Shown here: positions 8,984-18,350 of the stretch, one piece after another | Position numbering within the stretch: position 1 is the stretch's first letter | Layout: the number at the start of each line of letters is the position of its first letter | From: Glycocaulis sp. | GTDB taxonomy: Bacteria; Pseudomonadota; Alphaproteobacteria; Caulobacterales; Maricaulaceae | DNA length: 49,296 nucleotides | Direction: 5' to 3' | Assembly: GCA_022565665.1 (NCBI GenBank) | Contig: JAIUMI010000018.1 | Location: 1 to 49,296, forward strand | Translations under genes and position numbers: made by a program | Notes under the pieces: model-generated | Told to the model about the DNA's origin: nothing | Database searches by the model: none | Seen by the model: the letters and a program-made list of their open reading frames with translations, nothing else

Positions 8984-9691
8984 ATGATGACCGCACCCGC
9001 CCTGCGCACCCTTGCCTGCACCGCTCTGCTGGCCGTTCCGGCCGGGTTGGCGGCAGCGTCTGATGATCCGCCGTCTGAAGATCTGTTTGCCCGCGCTCTG
9101 GAAGCGGCTGGAGCCCGTACGCCCGCCGCGGGCGCGGTGTGCGGCTTCATGGCCGAACCGTCCTGGGCTGAAGGCGAGACCTTCCGCTACGAAGTTGACC
9201 CCGAGGCCGGTGCGCGCTGGCACGGCCCGGATGGCGAAGTGCTGGAAGAGCGTCCCGAGGGCCTGCCGGAGAATGGCGACAATCTGATCGGCATTGTCCC
9301 CGAACGTGTCTTCGCCAGCCAGGAGCCGCCGCGTTTCGTGCGCTGGCAGGATGGTCTTGCCATCTATCAGTTGCGCCCGGTGAATGTGCCGCTGTCGGGC
9401 GGCGGGTTCAGCTTCGATATTGCCGACAATGTGGTCGGCGAGGCGGCCATTGATCCGCAGACCGTCCGCTTCGTCTATCGCACCATACGCGCGCCGGAGA
9501 GCTTCCGGCCGAGTATCGCGGTGCGCATCCGTGAATATGAAACGGGCGTCGAGTTCGCGCCGGCCTGGGAGGGTGGGCCACTGGTCGTCACCGCCACCCG
9601 CTATGCCATCAATGCCTCTGCGATGATGCGCACCTTCGATCTGGGCGGAGAGAACCGCTACGGGGATTTCCGGCCCTGTGAGGCGGGCTGA
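8984..9691 (+). CDS. Hypothetical exported protein
   Basis: About 235 residues. The N-terminus is a signal peptide (hydrophobic LACTALLAVPAGLAAA, cleavage probably just before SDDPPSED). The mature part is acidic and soluble-looking, contains one Cys near the start (AVCGFM) and one near the end (RPCEAG) that could form a disulfide, and has no further membrane segment. Three in-frame starts are stacked (GTG 8981, ATG 8984, ATG 8987) with only a weak ribosome-binding site; I chose the middle one. I do not recognise a family. It stands alone between the repeat and the flavodoxin-fold oxidoreductase. Confidence 0.7.
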   Translation: MMTAPALRTLACTALLAVPAGLAAASDDPPSEDLFARALEAAGARTPAAGAVCGFMAEPSWAEGETFRYEVDPEAGARWHGPDGEVLEERPEGLPENGDNLIGIVPERVFASQEPPRFVRWQDGLAIYQLRPVNVPLSGGGFSFDIADNVVGEAAIDPQTVRFVYRTIRAPESFRPSIAVRIREYETGVEFAPAWEGGPLVVTATRYAINASAMMRTFDLGGENRYGDFRPCEAG

Positions 9692-9766
9692 ACCATCCAA
9701 TCCGCCGCATGGCGTTTGTGCGGGTGCCGCGCTAATCTCCTTATACCCTTTGTGGAGATTTGATTC

Positions 9767-10348
9767 ATGGCGCGTTCCATCCTCCTCGTTAATGGCCACC
9801 CCGACCCTTCAAAGGACAAGTTCTGCCACGCTTTGTGCGATGCCTATCAGGAGGGCGCGCACGAAGGCGGCAACATGGTCGCGCGGGTAGATATCGGTGC
9901 GCTCAAATTCGGTTTTCTTGAGAATGCGGTCGAGTTCACGCAAAGCCCGCCGGAGGACATAGCCGCCGTGCAGGCCATGCTGGAGCGGGCCGATCACATG
10001 GTGCTGGTCCATCCGCTCTGGCTTGGCACGCTGCCGGCGCGCACCAAGGCGTTTCTGGAGCATCTGGCGCGCAATGATTTTCTTGTGAAAACAGAGGTGA
10101 AGGGCATGTGGCCGGCCAAGCGCATGCGCGGCAAATCTGCCCGCATCGTGATGACGATGGGCATGCCCAGCCTGGCCTACCAGATCTTCTTCCGCGCCCA
10201 TTCGCTCAAAGCGCTGGAAGCAGGCGTGTTCCAGATGGCGGGTTTCGGTCCGGTACGCCACACGCTCTTCGGCGCGGTCGATCTCTCCCAGGAGGGGCGC
10301 CAGCGCATGCTGGCCAAAATGCGCACGCTGGGGCGCGCCGGAAAATAG
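9767..10348 (+). CDS. NAD(P)H-dependent oxidoreductase, flavodoxin-like fold (NQO1/KefF type)
   Basis: 193 residues with the flavodoxin-2 fold. It begins with a beta strand and phosphate-binding loop (SILLVNGHPDPSKDKFCHAL), followed by the LVHPLWLGTLPARTKAFLEH segment typical of quinone reductases that bind FMN or FAD. Expected to reduce quinones or related electrophiles in two-electron steps in the cytoplasm. A GTGGAG lies a short way upstream of ATG 9767. Neighbours give no substrate clue. No kefB/kefC-like transporter is adjacent, so I do not call it kefF. Confidence 0.85.
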   Translation: MARSILLVNGHPDPSKDKFCHALCDAYQEGAHEGGNMVARVDIGALKFGFLENAVEFTQSPPEDIAAVQAMLERADHMVLVHPLWLGTLPARTKAFLEHLARNDFLVKTEVKGMWPAKRMRGKSARIVMTMGMPSLAYQIFFRAHSLKALEAGVFQMAGFGPVRHTLFGAVDLSQEGRQRMLAKMRTLGRAGK

Positions 10349-10428
10349 GGCTGCCGGTCGCGTTTTGCTTGCCAATCCCGCTGCGGCCCGGTTTGATGGG
10401 TCAACGGGACACGGCGGGAGGCTAGCGC

Positions 10429-10746
10429 TTGGACACTCTGGCACCGGTACTCGATTTCTTCAGGCAGGGCTTCAGCACGGTCAATGGCGTGCAGGGCCTG
10501 ATCATCGCTCTGGTTGCGGCCCTGCTTATGCCCTCCATGGGGCGCTTGCCGGTCTTTGTGGTCGGCGCAACGCTTGTCCACATCGTTGTCGACGCGCTCC
10601 TGCCCGTGCTGGCCCGGGGCGCGCCCTTGCGCCTGCCGGACGTGATGGGCCTGCCTTTCTGGCGCTATGTTGCGGTGCTTCTTGCGGGCTATCTTGTTGT
10701 TATTCTGATACTTGCGCTCATCAAGCGCGTGGTCCTGCGCCGCTAG
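10429..10746 (+). CDS. Small three-helix membrane protein, tandem paralogue 1
   Basis: 105 residues with about three hydrophobic segments (about 20-38, 40-60 and 77-98) and a basic end (IKRVVLRR). Start is TTG at 10429, supported by GGGAGG at 10416-10421 with a 7-bp spacer. Its second half aligns without trouble to the next gene: VVDALLPVLARGA with VVDQVLPMVRDGA, then a W-[RQ]-Y motif, and an identical end pattern (LIK...RR). The two are therefore a tandem duplication. I do not recognise the family and assign no function. Confidence 0.75.
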   Translation: MDTLAPVLDFFRQGFSTVNGVQGLIIALVAALLMPSMGRLPVFVVGATLVHIVVDALLPVLARGAPLRLPDVMGLPFWRYVAVLLAGYLVVILILALIKRVVLRR

Positions 10747-10883
10747 AATTAGCGCCTGCAACATGCGGCCGGACGCTCAACCGCGCCGTGTGCAATCCCT
10801 TTTTATTTGCTTTTTGGTAAGAATTTGGCACGGTTGCCTCCGGGAGCAGCCCTGTCCGGGGCTGGTGAATGAGGGGAATTGCC

Positions 10884-11243
10884 ATGGAAATTCTTGATAC
10901 TGTCTGGGGTTATGTCGAACCGGTATGGGCGTGGTTGCGCGCCGGTCTTGATGCCCATTATGCAGGCGGATGGACACAGCTCGGCATCCAGATGGGTGTT
11001 ATCGGTGTGGTCATGGCGCTGATGATGCAGAGCTTCGGCGCGATCCTGATTTTCACCGTCGTGGCCATGATCATCCACGTGGTGGTGGATCAGGTTCTGC
11101 CGATGGTGCGCGATGGCGCGGCTTTCGCGATCCCGCCGGTCGCCGACATGAGCTACTGGCAGTACATCGCCTTCCTGGCAGTGGCCTATTTTGCCGGCCT
11201 GATCGTGCTCTTCCTGATCAAGAGCATCATTTTCCGCCGCTAG
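10884..11243 (+). CDS. Small three-helix membrane protein, tandem paralogue 2
   Basis: 119 residues. A start at ATG 10884 is favoured by GAGGGGA 6 bp upstream. The layout is as in the upstream paralogue but with about 14 more residues at the N-terminus, including several aromatic residues (VWGYVEPVWAWLRAG). There are three hydrophobic segments, a Met-rich stretch (GVVMALMMQSFG), and a basic end FLIKSIIFRR. The 137-bp gap to paralogue 1 is AT-rich, which suggests it has its own promoter. Function unknown; a paired membrane complex is one possibility. Confidence 0.78.
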   Translation: MEILDTVWGYVEPVWAWLRAGLDAHYAGGWTQLGIQMGVIGVVMALMMQSFGAILIFTVVAMIIHVVVDQVLPMVRDGAAFAIPPVADMSYWQYIAFLAVAYFAGLIVLFLIKSIIFRR

Positions 11244-11271
11244 GCGGCAGGTCTGATCTGATTGCGGGGCG

Positions 11272-11299
11272 GCGCTGATCGGGGGATCAGCGCCCCTTT
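11272..11299 (+). terminator. Probable Rho-independent terminator after the tandem membrane genes
   Basis: A perfect 10-bp stem, GGCGCTGATC (11272-11281) with GATCAGCGCC (11286-11295), has a GGGG loop and is followed by CCTTTCC. The T-run is short, so termination may be partial. Confidence 0.6.
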
Positions 11300-11406
11300 C
11301 CTGCTAAACGCTTGCAGGCGCTCCGGTCTTTCATGGCCGGGGTGCTTTGCTTATGGGGCGGCGCTGGCTTACAACGGGCATACTGTCAGCCAGGGAGCGA
11401 AATCCA

Positions 11407-12201
11407 GTGAGCCAGAATGATGTGCTACTTTCCGTTACGCCGGGCGGCACAGCGGTAATCACGCTCAACCGGCCTGAGAAGCACAATGCCTTCAACGCGG
11501 ATGTCATTGCCGCGCTGTCCGACATGTTCGAGACGCTGCGCGCGAACACCGATGAGGTGCGTATGGTGGTCCTGCGCGGGGCGGGGCCCAGCTTCTCGGC
11601 TGGCGCGGATCTCGAATGGATGAAGGCGGCTGCTGACTGGACTCATGAGGACAATGAGGAAGATGCGCTCGGCCTTGCCCGCATGCTGCGCCGCCTGCAT
11701 GACCTGCCCCAGCTGACGGTTGCGCTGGTGCATGGTGCGGCCATGGGCGGCGGGGCGGGCCTCGTGGCCGCGTGCGATGTCGCCATCGCGGTGAAGGACA
11801 CGAAATTCCGCTTCTCCGAAGTGCGCCTCGGCCTGACGCCTGCGACCATCTCTCCCTTCGTGGTGCGTGCCATCGGGCCGCGCTGGGCGCGGGCGCTGTT
11901 TGCTACGGCGGAAGGCTTTGACGGAGAGTTCGCCCATAAAATCGGCCTGGTCCAGTATGTGGTCGACAGCGCAGACGATCTCGATGACACGCTTGAAGAC
12001 GTTGCAAAGCTCGCTTTCGCAGCGGCTCCGGGCGCGGTGAAGGCCGCCAAGGCGTTGGTCGATGATGTCTACGGCGCGGAGATTGACGACCGGCTGGGCA
12101 AACACACCGCCAAGCTGATCGCCGACCGGCGCGTCAGCGCAGAAGGCAAGGAGGGCCTTGCCGCCTTCCTTGAAAAGCGCAAGGCCAAATGGGCGGAGTA
12201 G
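11407..12201 (+). CDS. liuC: Methylglutaconyl-CoA hydratase-like enoyl-CoA hydratase (LiuC/AUH type)
   Basis: 264-residue crotonase. Start GTG 11407 follows GGGAG (11393-11397); the frame reads further upstream, but that sequence does not resemble the family. The crotonase motifs are present: FSAGADLEWMK at the first oxyanion segment and AAMGGGAGLVAACD at the second. ADLEWMK and the SEVRLGLTPATISP block are characteristic of LiuC-type enzymes, which hydrate 3-methylglutaconyl-CoA to HMG-CoA, the step after methylcrotonyl-CoA carboxylase. Its position between the two MCC subunit genes supports this. HMG-CoA lyase, the last leucine step, is not in this window. Confidence 0.85.
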   Translation: MSQNDVLLSVTPGGTAVITLNRPEKHNAFNADVIAALSDMFETLRANTDEVRMVVLRGAGPSFSAGADLEWMKAAADWTHEDNEEDALGLARMLRRLHDLPQLTVALVHGAAMGGGAGLVAACDVAIAVKDTKFRFSEVRLGLTPATISPFVVRAIGPRWARALFATAEGFDGEFAHKIGLVQYVVDSADDLDDTLEDVAKLAFAAAPGAVKAAKALVDDVYGAEIDDRLGKHTAKLIADRRVSAEGKEGLAAFLEKRKAKWAE

Positions 12202-12232
12202 CGGCCGGGCCATAGCAGCGGGACGCGCGCCC

Positions 12233-13030
12233 TTGATCACCCTGCGCCGCATCGAGGCGGCCTTTCACGCGCATCGCGAAGCCTTGCGAGACCGCCTCTT
12301 CGGCGCGCTGATGCTGGCCCTGTTGCTGGCGACCTTCCTTTTCTACCCGGCCGATGCGCTTCTGGCCCGCTATGACTTCCTGACCCTTGCCGCCATTGCC
12401 ATCCAGATCGCCATGCTGGCCTTCGGGCTGGAGAACTGGGAGGAGGCGCGCGTCATCGCCGTCTTCCATCTGGTCGGCACGGTGATGGAAATCTTCAAGG
12501 TGGCGATGGGGTCATGGATTTATCCAGAAGCCGGAGAGGCGCTGCTGGTCATTGCGGGCGTGCCGCTGTTTTCCGGCTTCATGTATGCGGCGGTGGGCAG
12601 CTATATCGCGCGGGTCTGGCGCCTGTTCGATTTCCGCTTTGACCGCTTCCCTCCGCTCTGGCTGCAGGGCCTGTTGGCACTGGCGGTTTACGTGAATTTC
12701 TTCACCCATCACTTCACCATCGACATGCGCCTTGGCCTTTTTGCGGCGAGCGCGCTGATATACGGGCCTTGCGTGATCTGGTTCCGGCCCGATCGCGCGC
12801 ATCGCTGCATGCCGCTTCTGCTGGCCGCGATTCTGACCGCGCTCTTCATCTGGTTTGCAGAGAATATCGGCACGTTCGCGCGCGCCTGGACCTATCCCGG
12901 GCAGGATGTGAGCTGGCACATGGTCTCGCTCGCCAAGCTCGGCTCCTGGTATCTGTTGATGATTATCAGCTTCGTTCTGGTCGCAGCCGTTCACCGTGCC
13001 TCCGCTGCGCGCTTGCGTCCGCGCGCCTGA
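12233..13030 (+). CDS. DUF817 family integral membrane protein
   Basis: About 265 residues with some seven to eight hydrophobic helices. The block GSWIYPE followed by GVPLFSGFMYAAVGSY is the family hallmark of DUF817. TTG 12233 (LITLRRIEAAFHAH) is my preferred start because it gives the usual length and clears the stop of the hydratase, but the ribosome-binding site is poor and the frame is open back to 12158. Function of the family is unknown. It sits 47 bp ahead of mccA on the same strand, so it is probably in the same transcript. A membrane role linked to leucine use would be speculation. Confidence 0.8.
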   Translation: MITLRRIEAAFHAHREALRDRLFGALMLALLLATFLFYPADALLARYDFLTLAAIAIQIAMLAFGLENWEEARVIAVFHLVGTVMEIFKVAMGSWIYPEAGEALLVIAGVPLFSGFMYAAVGSYIARVWRLFDFRFDRFPPLWLQGLLALAVYVNFFTHHFTIDMRLGLFAASALIYGPCVIWFRPDRAHRCMPLLLAAILTALFIWFAENIGTFARAWTYPGQDVSWHMVSLAKLGSWYLLMIISFVLVAAVHRASAARLRPRA

Positions 13031-13077
13031 TCGCCCACAACGCCGCAACAGACCTGATCAGAGAAAAGGGGCCGGCC

Positions 13078-15063
13078 ATGATCAAGAAACTTCTCATCGC
13101 CAATCGCGGCGAGATCGCCTGCCGGGTCATCCGCACCGCGCGCCGCATGGGTATCGCCACGGTGGCGGTCTATTCCGATGCCGACGCGAAGGCGGTGCAC
13201 GTGAAAATGGCCGATGAGGCCGTGCATATCGGCGCCGCACCCGCGCGCGAAAGCTATCTGGTCGCCGACAGGATTCTCAAAGCCGCGAAAGACACCGGCG
13301 CGGACGCCATCCATCCGGGCTATGGTTTCCTGTCGGAGAACGCGGCCTTTGCCCGCGCCTGTGCCAAGGCGGGCGTGATTTTTGTCGGGCCAGGCCCTGA
13401 GGCCATCGAGGCGATGGGCCTCAAAGACCGGGCCAAGGCGCTGATGGAAAAGGCCGGCGTGCCGGTCACGCCCGGCTATCACGGCGACAATCAGGACCCG
13501 GCCTATCTGAAGGAACAGGCTGACGGGATTGGCTATCCGGTGCTGATCAAGGCGGTTGCCGGCGGTGGTGGCAAGGGCATGCGCAAGGTGGACCGCGCGG
13601 CCGACTTTGCCGCTGCGCTGGACAGCTGCAAGCGCGAGGCCGCGTCAAGCTTCGGTGACGAGACCGTGCTGATCGAGAAATTCATCACCAATCCGCGCCA
13701 TATCGAGGTGCAGGTGTTTGGCGATTCCCATGGCCGGGTGATCCATCTTTACGAGCGCGACTGCTCGCTGCAGCGCCGCCACCAGAAAGTGCTGGAAGAG
13801 GCCCCTGCGCCCGGCATGACGCCTGATGTGCGCGAGGCGATGTGTTCGGCCGCCGTGCGCGCCGCAGAGGCTGTGAACTATGTCGGCGCAGGCACGGTGG
13901 AGTTCATCGTGGACGGGTCCGGCGCGCTGCGCACGGACGGTTTCTACTTCATGGAAATGAATACCCGCCTGCAGGTGGAACATCCGGTCACCGAGATGGT
14001 GACGGGGCTTGATCTGGTGGAGCTGCAATTGCAGGTCGCCGCCGGTGGACATGTACCCGGGCAGGAGAGCATTCCGCTTTCCGGTCACGCGGTGGAGGCC
14101 CGCCTTTATGCCGAAGATCCCAATACCGGCTTCCTGCCCTCCACCGGGCCGCTGACCCAGCTCGACCTGCCGCCGGACAGCTGGACCATCCGCGTCGATA
14201 GCGGGGTGGAGCAGGGCGGCGAAGTGACCATGTTCTACGATCCGATGATCGCCAAGCTGATCGCGCGGGGCGAAACGCGCACCGAAGCCATCTCGGAGCT
14301 TGTTGATGCGATTGACGGATATGTCGGCGTCTGGCCCGTGCGCACCAATGCCGGCTTCCTGCGCCGCGCGCTGGCCCACCCCGATTTCGTGGCGGGTGAT
14401 GTCTATACCGGCTTCATCGACGCCCATCTGGACGCGCTGGTGCCGTCAGGTGTGCCGGTCCTGCACTATGCCGCGGCGGCGCTGGCGCTCGCCCGCCAGG
14501 GACAGGGCCGCGATCCGTGGTCGGCGATGAGCGGTTTTCGTCTGAACGCCGCGCCGCGCGTTGAGTTCGGCTTTGATGCTGGCGGGGAGCGGCTGGCCGT
14601 CCGTCTGGTGCCGGGCGGGCTGGAGGTCGATGGCACGCGCCTCGATCTGCAGGACGTCGACGCGCTTCTCAGCCCGGAAGGCGGGCTTGTCAGCTTCCGT
14701 CATGAGGGCGAGAGCGCCAGCGCCGCGATTGTGCGCCGCACGGGCGGGGAATTGCTGGTCACGCTGCGCGGGGAGACGATTCCCGTACGCTTCCACGATG
14801 CGGCCGCCGACGCCGAAGCGCTGGCGGGCGGTGACGTGGTGAAGGCGCCCATGCCCGGCAAGATACTCTCCCTCACGGTCAAACCCGGCGATGCGGTGGA
14901 GAAGGGGCAGACGCTGGCCGTGATGGAGGCGATGAAGATGGAGATGGCGCTTTCCGCCCCGCGTGACGGGGTGATCGAGGCCATCAATGTCAGCGCCGGT
15001 CAGCAGGCCAATGAGGGCGATGTGCTGATAGCGCTCGCCGCGCAGGAGAGCGAGGCGGCCTGA
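13078..15063 (+). CDS. mccA: Methylcrotonyl-CoA carboxylase biotin-containing (alpha) subunit
   Basis: 661 residues: biotin carboxylase domain (about 1-450), linker, then C-terminal biotinyl domain (about 590-661). Evidence includes the start KKLLIANRGEIACRVIRTAR, the ATP-grasp glycine loop AVAGGGGKGMRKV, EMNTRLQVEHPVTE, and the biotin attachment motif EAMKME with Lys620. Start ATG 13078 has AGGGG just upstream. The residues around KALMEKAGVPVTPGYHG are of the MCC alpha type. It would form the holoenzyme with mccB at 7152. It ends 18 bp from the convergent VOC gene. Confidence 0.92.
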   Translation: MIKKLLIANRGEIACRVIRTARRMGIATVAVYSDADAKAVHVKMADEAVHIGAAPARESYLVADRILKAAKDTGADAIHPGYGFLSENAAFARACAKAGVIFVGPGPEAIEAMGLKDRAKALMEKAGVPVTPGYHGDNQDPAYLKEQADGIGYPVLIKAVAGGGGKGMRKVDRAADFAAALDSCKREAASSFGDETVLIEKFITNPRHIEVQVFGDSHGRVIHLYERDCSLQRRHQKVLEEAPAPGMTPDVREAMCSAAVRAAEAVNYVGAGTVEFIVDGSGALRTDGFYFMEMNTRLQVEHPVTEMVTGLDLVELQLQVAAGGHVPGQESIPLSGHAVEARLYAEDPNTGFLPSTGPLTQLDLPPDSWTIRVDSGVEQGGEVTMFYDPMIAKLIARGETRTEAISELVDAIDGYVGVWPVRTNAGFLRRALAHPDFVAGDVYTGFIDAHLDALVPSGVPVLHYAAAALALARQGQGRDPWSAMSGFRLNAAPRVEFGFDAGGERLAVRLVPGGLEVDGTRLDLQDVDALLSPEGGLVSFRHEGESASAAIVRRTGGELLVTLRGETIPVRFHDAAADAEALAGGDVVKAPMPGKILSLTVKPGDAVEKGQTLAVMEAMKMEMALSAPRDGVIEAINVSAGQQANEGDVLIALAAQESEAA

Positions 15064-15081
15064 CCGCCTCGCCCCTCTGCC

Positions 15082-15513
15082 TTACCCGTCATAGGCGACA
15101 ATTTCGTATTCCACCGCGTCCCAGTCATTGAAATAGAAGCGCTGGCCCGGCTCGTAATCGCCATGGCCCCAGGGCGTGAAGCCATGCGCCTTCACGCGCC
15201 TTTCGGCCTCTTTCAGCCCGCGCACCACCACACCGACATGGTTGAAGGGCCGGCTTTTCAGCGCGATGTCATCCTTGATGGGCGTGCGTGGCGGATAGAG
15301 CGCGACATAGCTGCCCGTGCCGCCCACATGTATCCCGATGCGCCCGTCCGGTTCGATCCCGCGCCAGCGCTCGTGCCAGCCAAAGATCGATTGCAGCATG
15401 GCGCTGGTGCGTTCCGGGTCGGAAACCGTGAGATTGACGTGCTCGATAATGGCCTCGCCGACCGTCGCGATATGGCGCTGATCGGTGAGCAGCAGGTTGT
15501 AAAGCCGGTTCAT
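15082..15513 (-). CDS. VOC-family (glyoxalase/bleomycin-resistance fold) protein
   Basis: 143 residues, two beta-alpha-beta-beta-beta modules. The first begins IIEHVNLTVSDPERTSAML, the second RPFNHVGVVVRGLKEAE, and the chain closes on DAVEYEIVAYDG. The His and Glu at the ends of the modules are candidate metal ligands. ATG at 15513 is chosen because GGGAG lies 7 bp upstream; an earlier ATG in frame (15531) is not preceded by one. VOC proteins include isomerases, dioxygenases and drug-binding proteins, and the substrate cannot be told. A palindrome about 45-70 bp upstream may control it. Confidence 0.85.
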   Translation of the reverse strand: MNRLYNLLLTDQRHIATVGEAIIEHVNLTVSDPERTSAMLQSIFGWHERWRGIEPDGRIGIHVGGTGSYVALYPPRTPIKDDIALKSRPFNHVGVVVRGLKEAERRVKAHGFTPWGHGDYEPGQRFYFNDWDAVEYEIVAYDG

Positions 15514-15557
15514 GAGAAACTCCCGTATCATGATCAATACCGGCCAGACCGGTAAAA

Positions 15558-15581
15558 CCTTGACCACGGTTCAGGTCAAGG
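15558..15581 (-). promoter_or_regulatory. MerR-type palindromic operator candidate upstream of the VOC gene
   Basis: Perfect inverted repeat, CCTTGACC (15558-15565) and GGTCAAGG (15574-15581), 8-bp spacer. Read on the minus strand it supplies a TTGACC -35 followed, 16 bp on, by TTTTAC as a possible -10, ahead of the VOC gene. An operator embedded between -35 and -10 is the MerR-family arrangement. No merR gene is visible here, so the regulator would be encoded elsewhere. It could also act on cckA to the right. Confidence 0.45.
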
Positions 15582-15734
15582 CGCGATGTGAACAGACGCA
15601 CTGACGGGTGCTTCGGTGCGAATCGGATTTTGATAGGCGTGCCGCGCTGTAGCGGTGTGTGATCTGGAACGGATGCGGGGCGTGCCATGCATGGGCATCG
15701 CGCCGCCTATCCCTGCTTGCAAAAGGCTGCGGAC

Positions 15735-18314
15735 ATGACCGACGCTCCCACCAAGGCAAAACGCGAAAAGCCGGCCGCAAAATCCGGCCCGTCCACCGGT
15801 TCTGATCCGGTGCAGGTGCGTGAGCGCGCGGTGCCAAAGGCGAAGCAGGACAGGGCGACCCTGCTGGCGCGGACCGTGTTCTGGATATCCGGCCTGATGG
15901 CGCTGGGCGCAGCCGGGTTTGCGCTGGTTGCGGCGTCCACAGCCGGATGGCACGGCTTCATGCTGCTGTCGGGCATAGCCTTCGTGGCCTTCATTCTCCT
16001 GTTTGCCCTGGCGGCGGGCGAAACGGCGGCACGTTCGCTCAATACCGAACCGGCGGCACCGCCGCGCGCCGATTCACTGGCCGCTGCCGCTCTGGATGCG
16101 GCCAGTGATCCCATGCTGATCACCGATGCGCGCGGACGCTGCGTCTGGGCGAACGCGAAATACCGCGAACTGGCCAAGTCCATCGCGCCTCTGGCCGCGG
16201 GCCTGAGCCTGCCGGCGCCGGACCGGTTATGGCCAGGCAGTGCGGGCGGCGCGCTCTACCGTCTTTCAAAGGCTGCTGCCAGCGGTGAGCAGGCGCGCGA
16301 AACGCTGACCGCGCTCGGCGGCTCCGGCGGCGCGGTCTACTCCGTCGCGGTGGACCCGATGGCTATGGGTGGCGCGCTGTGGCGCTTCGCCGAAGAGCGC
16401 TCCAGCGGGCTGGAAGCCGAGCCGGGCGTGCCCGACTGGGCCGAACATGCGCCGGTCGGCCTGTTCCTGGCTGATGGTGAGGGCCGTGTTCTCTCCGCCA
16501 ATGCCACCTTGCGCGCCTGGCTGGACGCGCCGGAGGGGCAGGCCCTGAAAGTGAAGGATTTTCTGGCCGGAGACATGGCCAGGAGCTTCCTGCGCACACG
16601 CAACGAGAAGGGCGTGGTGCGCCTTGATGCGCGGCTTCTGGCGCGTGAGGGCGTGGAAAGCCCGGTCACGCTGGCGGTGGAGTGGGATGAGGGCCGCCCG
16701 GCCCGCGCCCGCGCCGTCGTCTATGGCCTGACCGCCGCTGGTACGCCGCCCGGCGTGGCCCAGATGATCGCCCAGCACACGGGCGGGCGTGCGGGCCGCA
16801 CGTTTGATGACATGTTTGCCAATGCGCCTTTCGGCGTGGCGCGCCTCGATGGCGCCGATCCCGGCGCGGCCATCGTGGAGGATTCCAATCCCGCCTTCCT
16901 GCAGCTTTCCGGTGGAGCGGCCATTCCCGGTACGCCCTTTATCGATCTGTTCGACTGGTCGGACGGGGACAGCGCGCAGAAGGCTTTTGCCCGGGCTCTC
17001 AGCGGCCGGTCCGAACCTGTCGCGCTGACGCTGAAATCGGGCGATGGCGCGCGCGATGTCCACCTCTTCCTCTCGCCGGCCCGTTCGGGCAAGCGCGCGG
17101 CCTATATCGTGGACATTACCGAGCTGAGGAAGCTGGAAGGCCAGTATGCCCAGGCTCAGAAGCTGCAGGCCGTCGGCGCGCTGGTCAGCCGCGTGGCGCA
17201 TGACTTCAACAACTTCCTGACCGCGATCAAGCTGAACACGGACGATCTGCTGGTGCGCCATCCTGTCGGCGACCCGTCCTATCCCGAGTTGCAGAACATC
17301 AATGCGGTCGTTGCCCACGCCGCCGGGCGCATCAAGCATCTGCTCGCCTTCGCCCGCAAGCAGACCCTGCGGGTGGAAACGGTCGATGTGACCGAGACGC
17401 TCTCCGACGCGGTGCACCTGCTGCGCCAGAGCGTGGAAGAATGGATGCGCATCGAGCTGCGCCATGGCCGCGATGTGCCGCTCATCCGCATCGACCGGGA
17501 CGAGCTGGTCAATGCACTGATGAACCTTACCACCAATGCGCGCGACGCGATGGGCGGCAAGGGCAAGGGCACGCTGACCATCACCACCGAGGCCGTCGAG
17601 GCCGACACCGTGCGTAATGCCGGCGCGCCCGATGTGGCCGAGGGCAAATGGACCGCCATTCATGTGACCGATGAGGGCACGGGGATGGACGAGGAAACGC
17701 TTGGGAAGATTTTCGAGCCCTTCTTCACCACCAAGGAGCCCGGCAAGGGCACGGGGCTGGGCCTGGCCACCGTCTATGGCATCGTCAAGCAGTCCGGCGG
17801 CTTCCTGTTCGCCCGCTCGAAGCTGGGCGAGGGCACGACCTTCACCCTCTACTTCCCCGGCCATGAACCGGATGCCGAAGAGATCGCCAAGACCGAGGCC
17901 CGCAAGGCCGAGGTGGAAGCCCCGCGCAAGCCCGCAGATCTGGCCGGACGCGGGCGCATCCTGCTGGTGGAGGACGAGGCCCCGGTGCGCACCATCACCG
18001 CCTCTACGCTTGCCAAGCGCGGCTATGAGGTGGTCGAGGCCGAGGACGGCGAAGAGGCGCTGGAAAAGCTGGAGGCAGAGCCCGGCGGGTTCGATCTCAT
18101 CATCTCCGACGTGGTGATGCCGGGGCTGGACGGCCCGGGACTTCTCAAGGCCGCGAAGGACTATCTGGGCGATGCGCGAATCATCTTCATCTCCGGCTAT
18201 GCGGAGGAGCATTTCTCCCACACGCTCTCGGCCGATCTCGATATATCCTTCCTGCCCAAGCCCTTCAGCCTGCAGGCCCTGGCAGAGCGCGTGAAGGAGG
18301 AGCTGGGGCGGTAA
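15735..18314 (+). CDS. cckA: Cell-cycle hybrid histidine kinase CckA
   Basis: 859 residues. Two transmembrane helices (about 44-66 and 72-94) are followed by PAS-like regions (about 117-200, 235-330 and 357-460). Then come a HisKA domain with the phospho-acceptor His489 ([14 protein letters not shown]), a HATPase_c domain ([40 protein letters not shown]) and a C-terminal receiver (ILLVEDE; phospho-Asp792 in IISDVVMPG; Lys in LPKPFS). The order and the [10 protein letters not shown] box match CckA, which passes phosphate through ChpT to CtrA and CpdR in alphaproteobacteria. Start ATG 15735 is preferred over ATG 15687; the ribosome-binding site is weak for both. cckA also lies a few genes from recA-alaS in Caulobacter. 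Confidence 0.9.
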   Translation: MTDAPTKAKREKPAAKSGPSTGSDPVQVRERAVPKAKQDRATLLARTVFWISGLMALGAAGFALVAASTAGWHGFMLLSGIAFVAFILLFALAAGETAARSLNTEPAAPPRADSLAAAALDAASDPMLITDARGRCVWANAKYRELAKSIAPLAAGLSLPAPDRLWPGSAGGALYRLSKAAASGEQARETLTALGGSGGAVYSVAVDPMAMGGALWRFAEERSSGLEAEPGVPDWAEHAPVGLFLADGEGRVLSANATLRAWLDAPEGQALKVKDFLAGDMARSFLRTRNEKGVVRLDARLLAREGVESPVTLAVEWDEGRPARARAVVYGLTAAGTPPGVAQMIAQHTGGRAGRTFDDMFANAPFGVARLDGADPGAAIVEDSNPAFLQLSGGAAIPGTPFIDLFDWSDGDSAQKAFARALSGRSEPVALTLKSGDGARDVHLFLSPARSGKRAAYIVDITELRKLEGQYAQAQKLQAVGALVSRVAHDFNNFLTAIKLNTDDLLVRHPVGDPSYPELQNINAVVAHAAGRIKHLLAFARKQTLRVETVDVTETLSDAVHLLRQSVEEWMRIELRHGRDVPLIRIDRDELVNALMNLTTNARDAMGGKGKGTLTITTEAVEADTVRNAGAPDVAEGKWTAIHVTDEGTGMDEETLGKIFEPFFTTKEPGKGTGLGLATVYGIVKQSGGFLFARSKLGEGTTFTLYFPGHEPDAEEIAKTEARKAEVEAPRKPADLAGRGRILLVEDEAPVRTITASTLAKRGYEVVEAEDGEEALEKLEAEPGGFDLIISDVVMPGLDGPGLLKAAKDYLGDARIIFISGYAEEHFSHTLSADLDISFLPKPFSLQALAERVKEELGR

Positions 18315-18350
18315 GGCCGTCCACCGGCGCTCGAAAAAGAGAACAAAAAT

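Noticed and set aside
10825-10837. TTGGCACGGTTGC before the second small membrane gene, resembling a sigma-54 -24/-12 promoter
   Set aside because: The GG and GC elements are about 3 bp too close for the sigma-54 consensus.
12769-13077. N-terminal extension of mccA into the DUF817 gene
   Set aside because: The protein begins with the normal biotin-carboxylase N-terminus at ATG 13078; the upstream part overlaps another gene.
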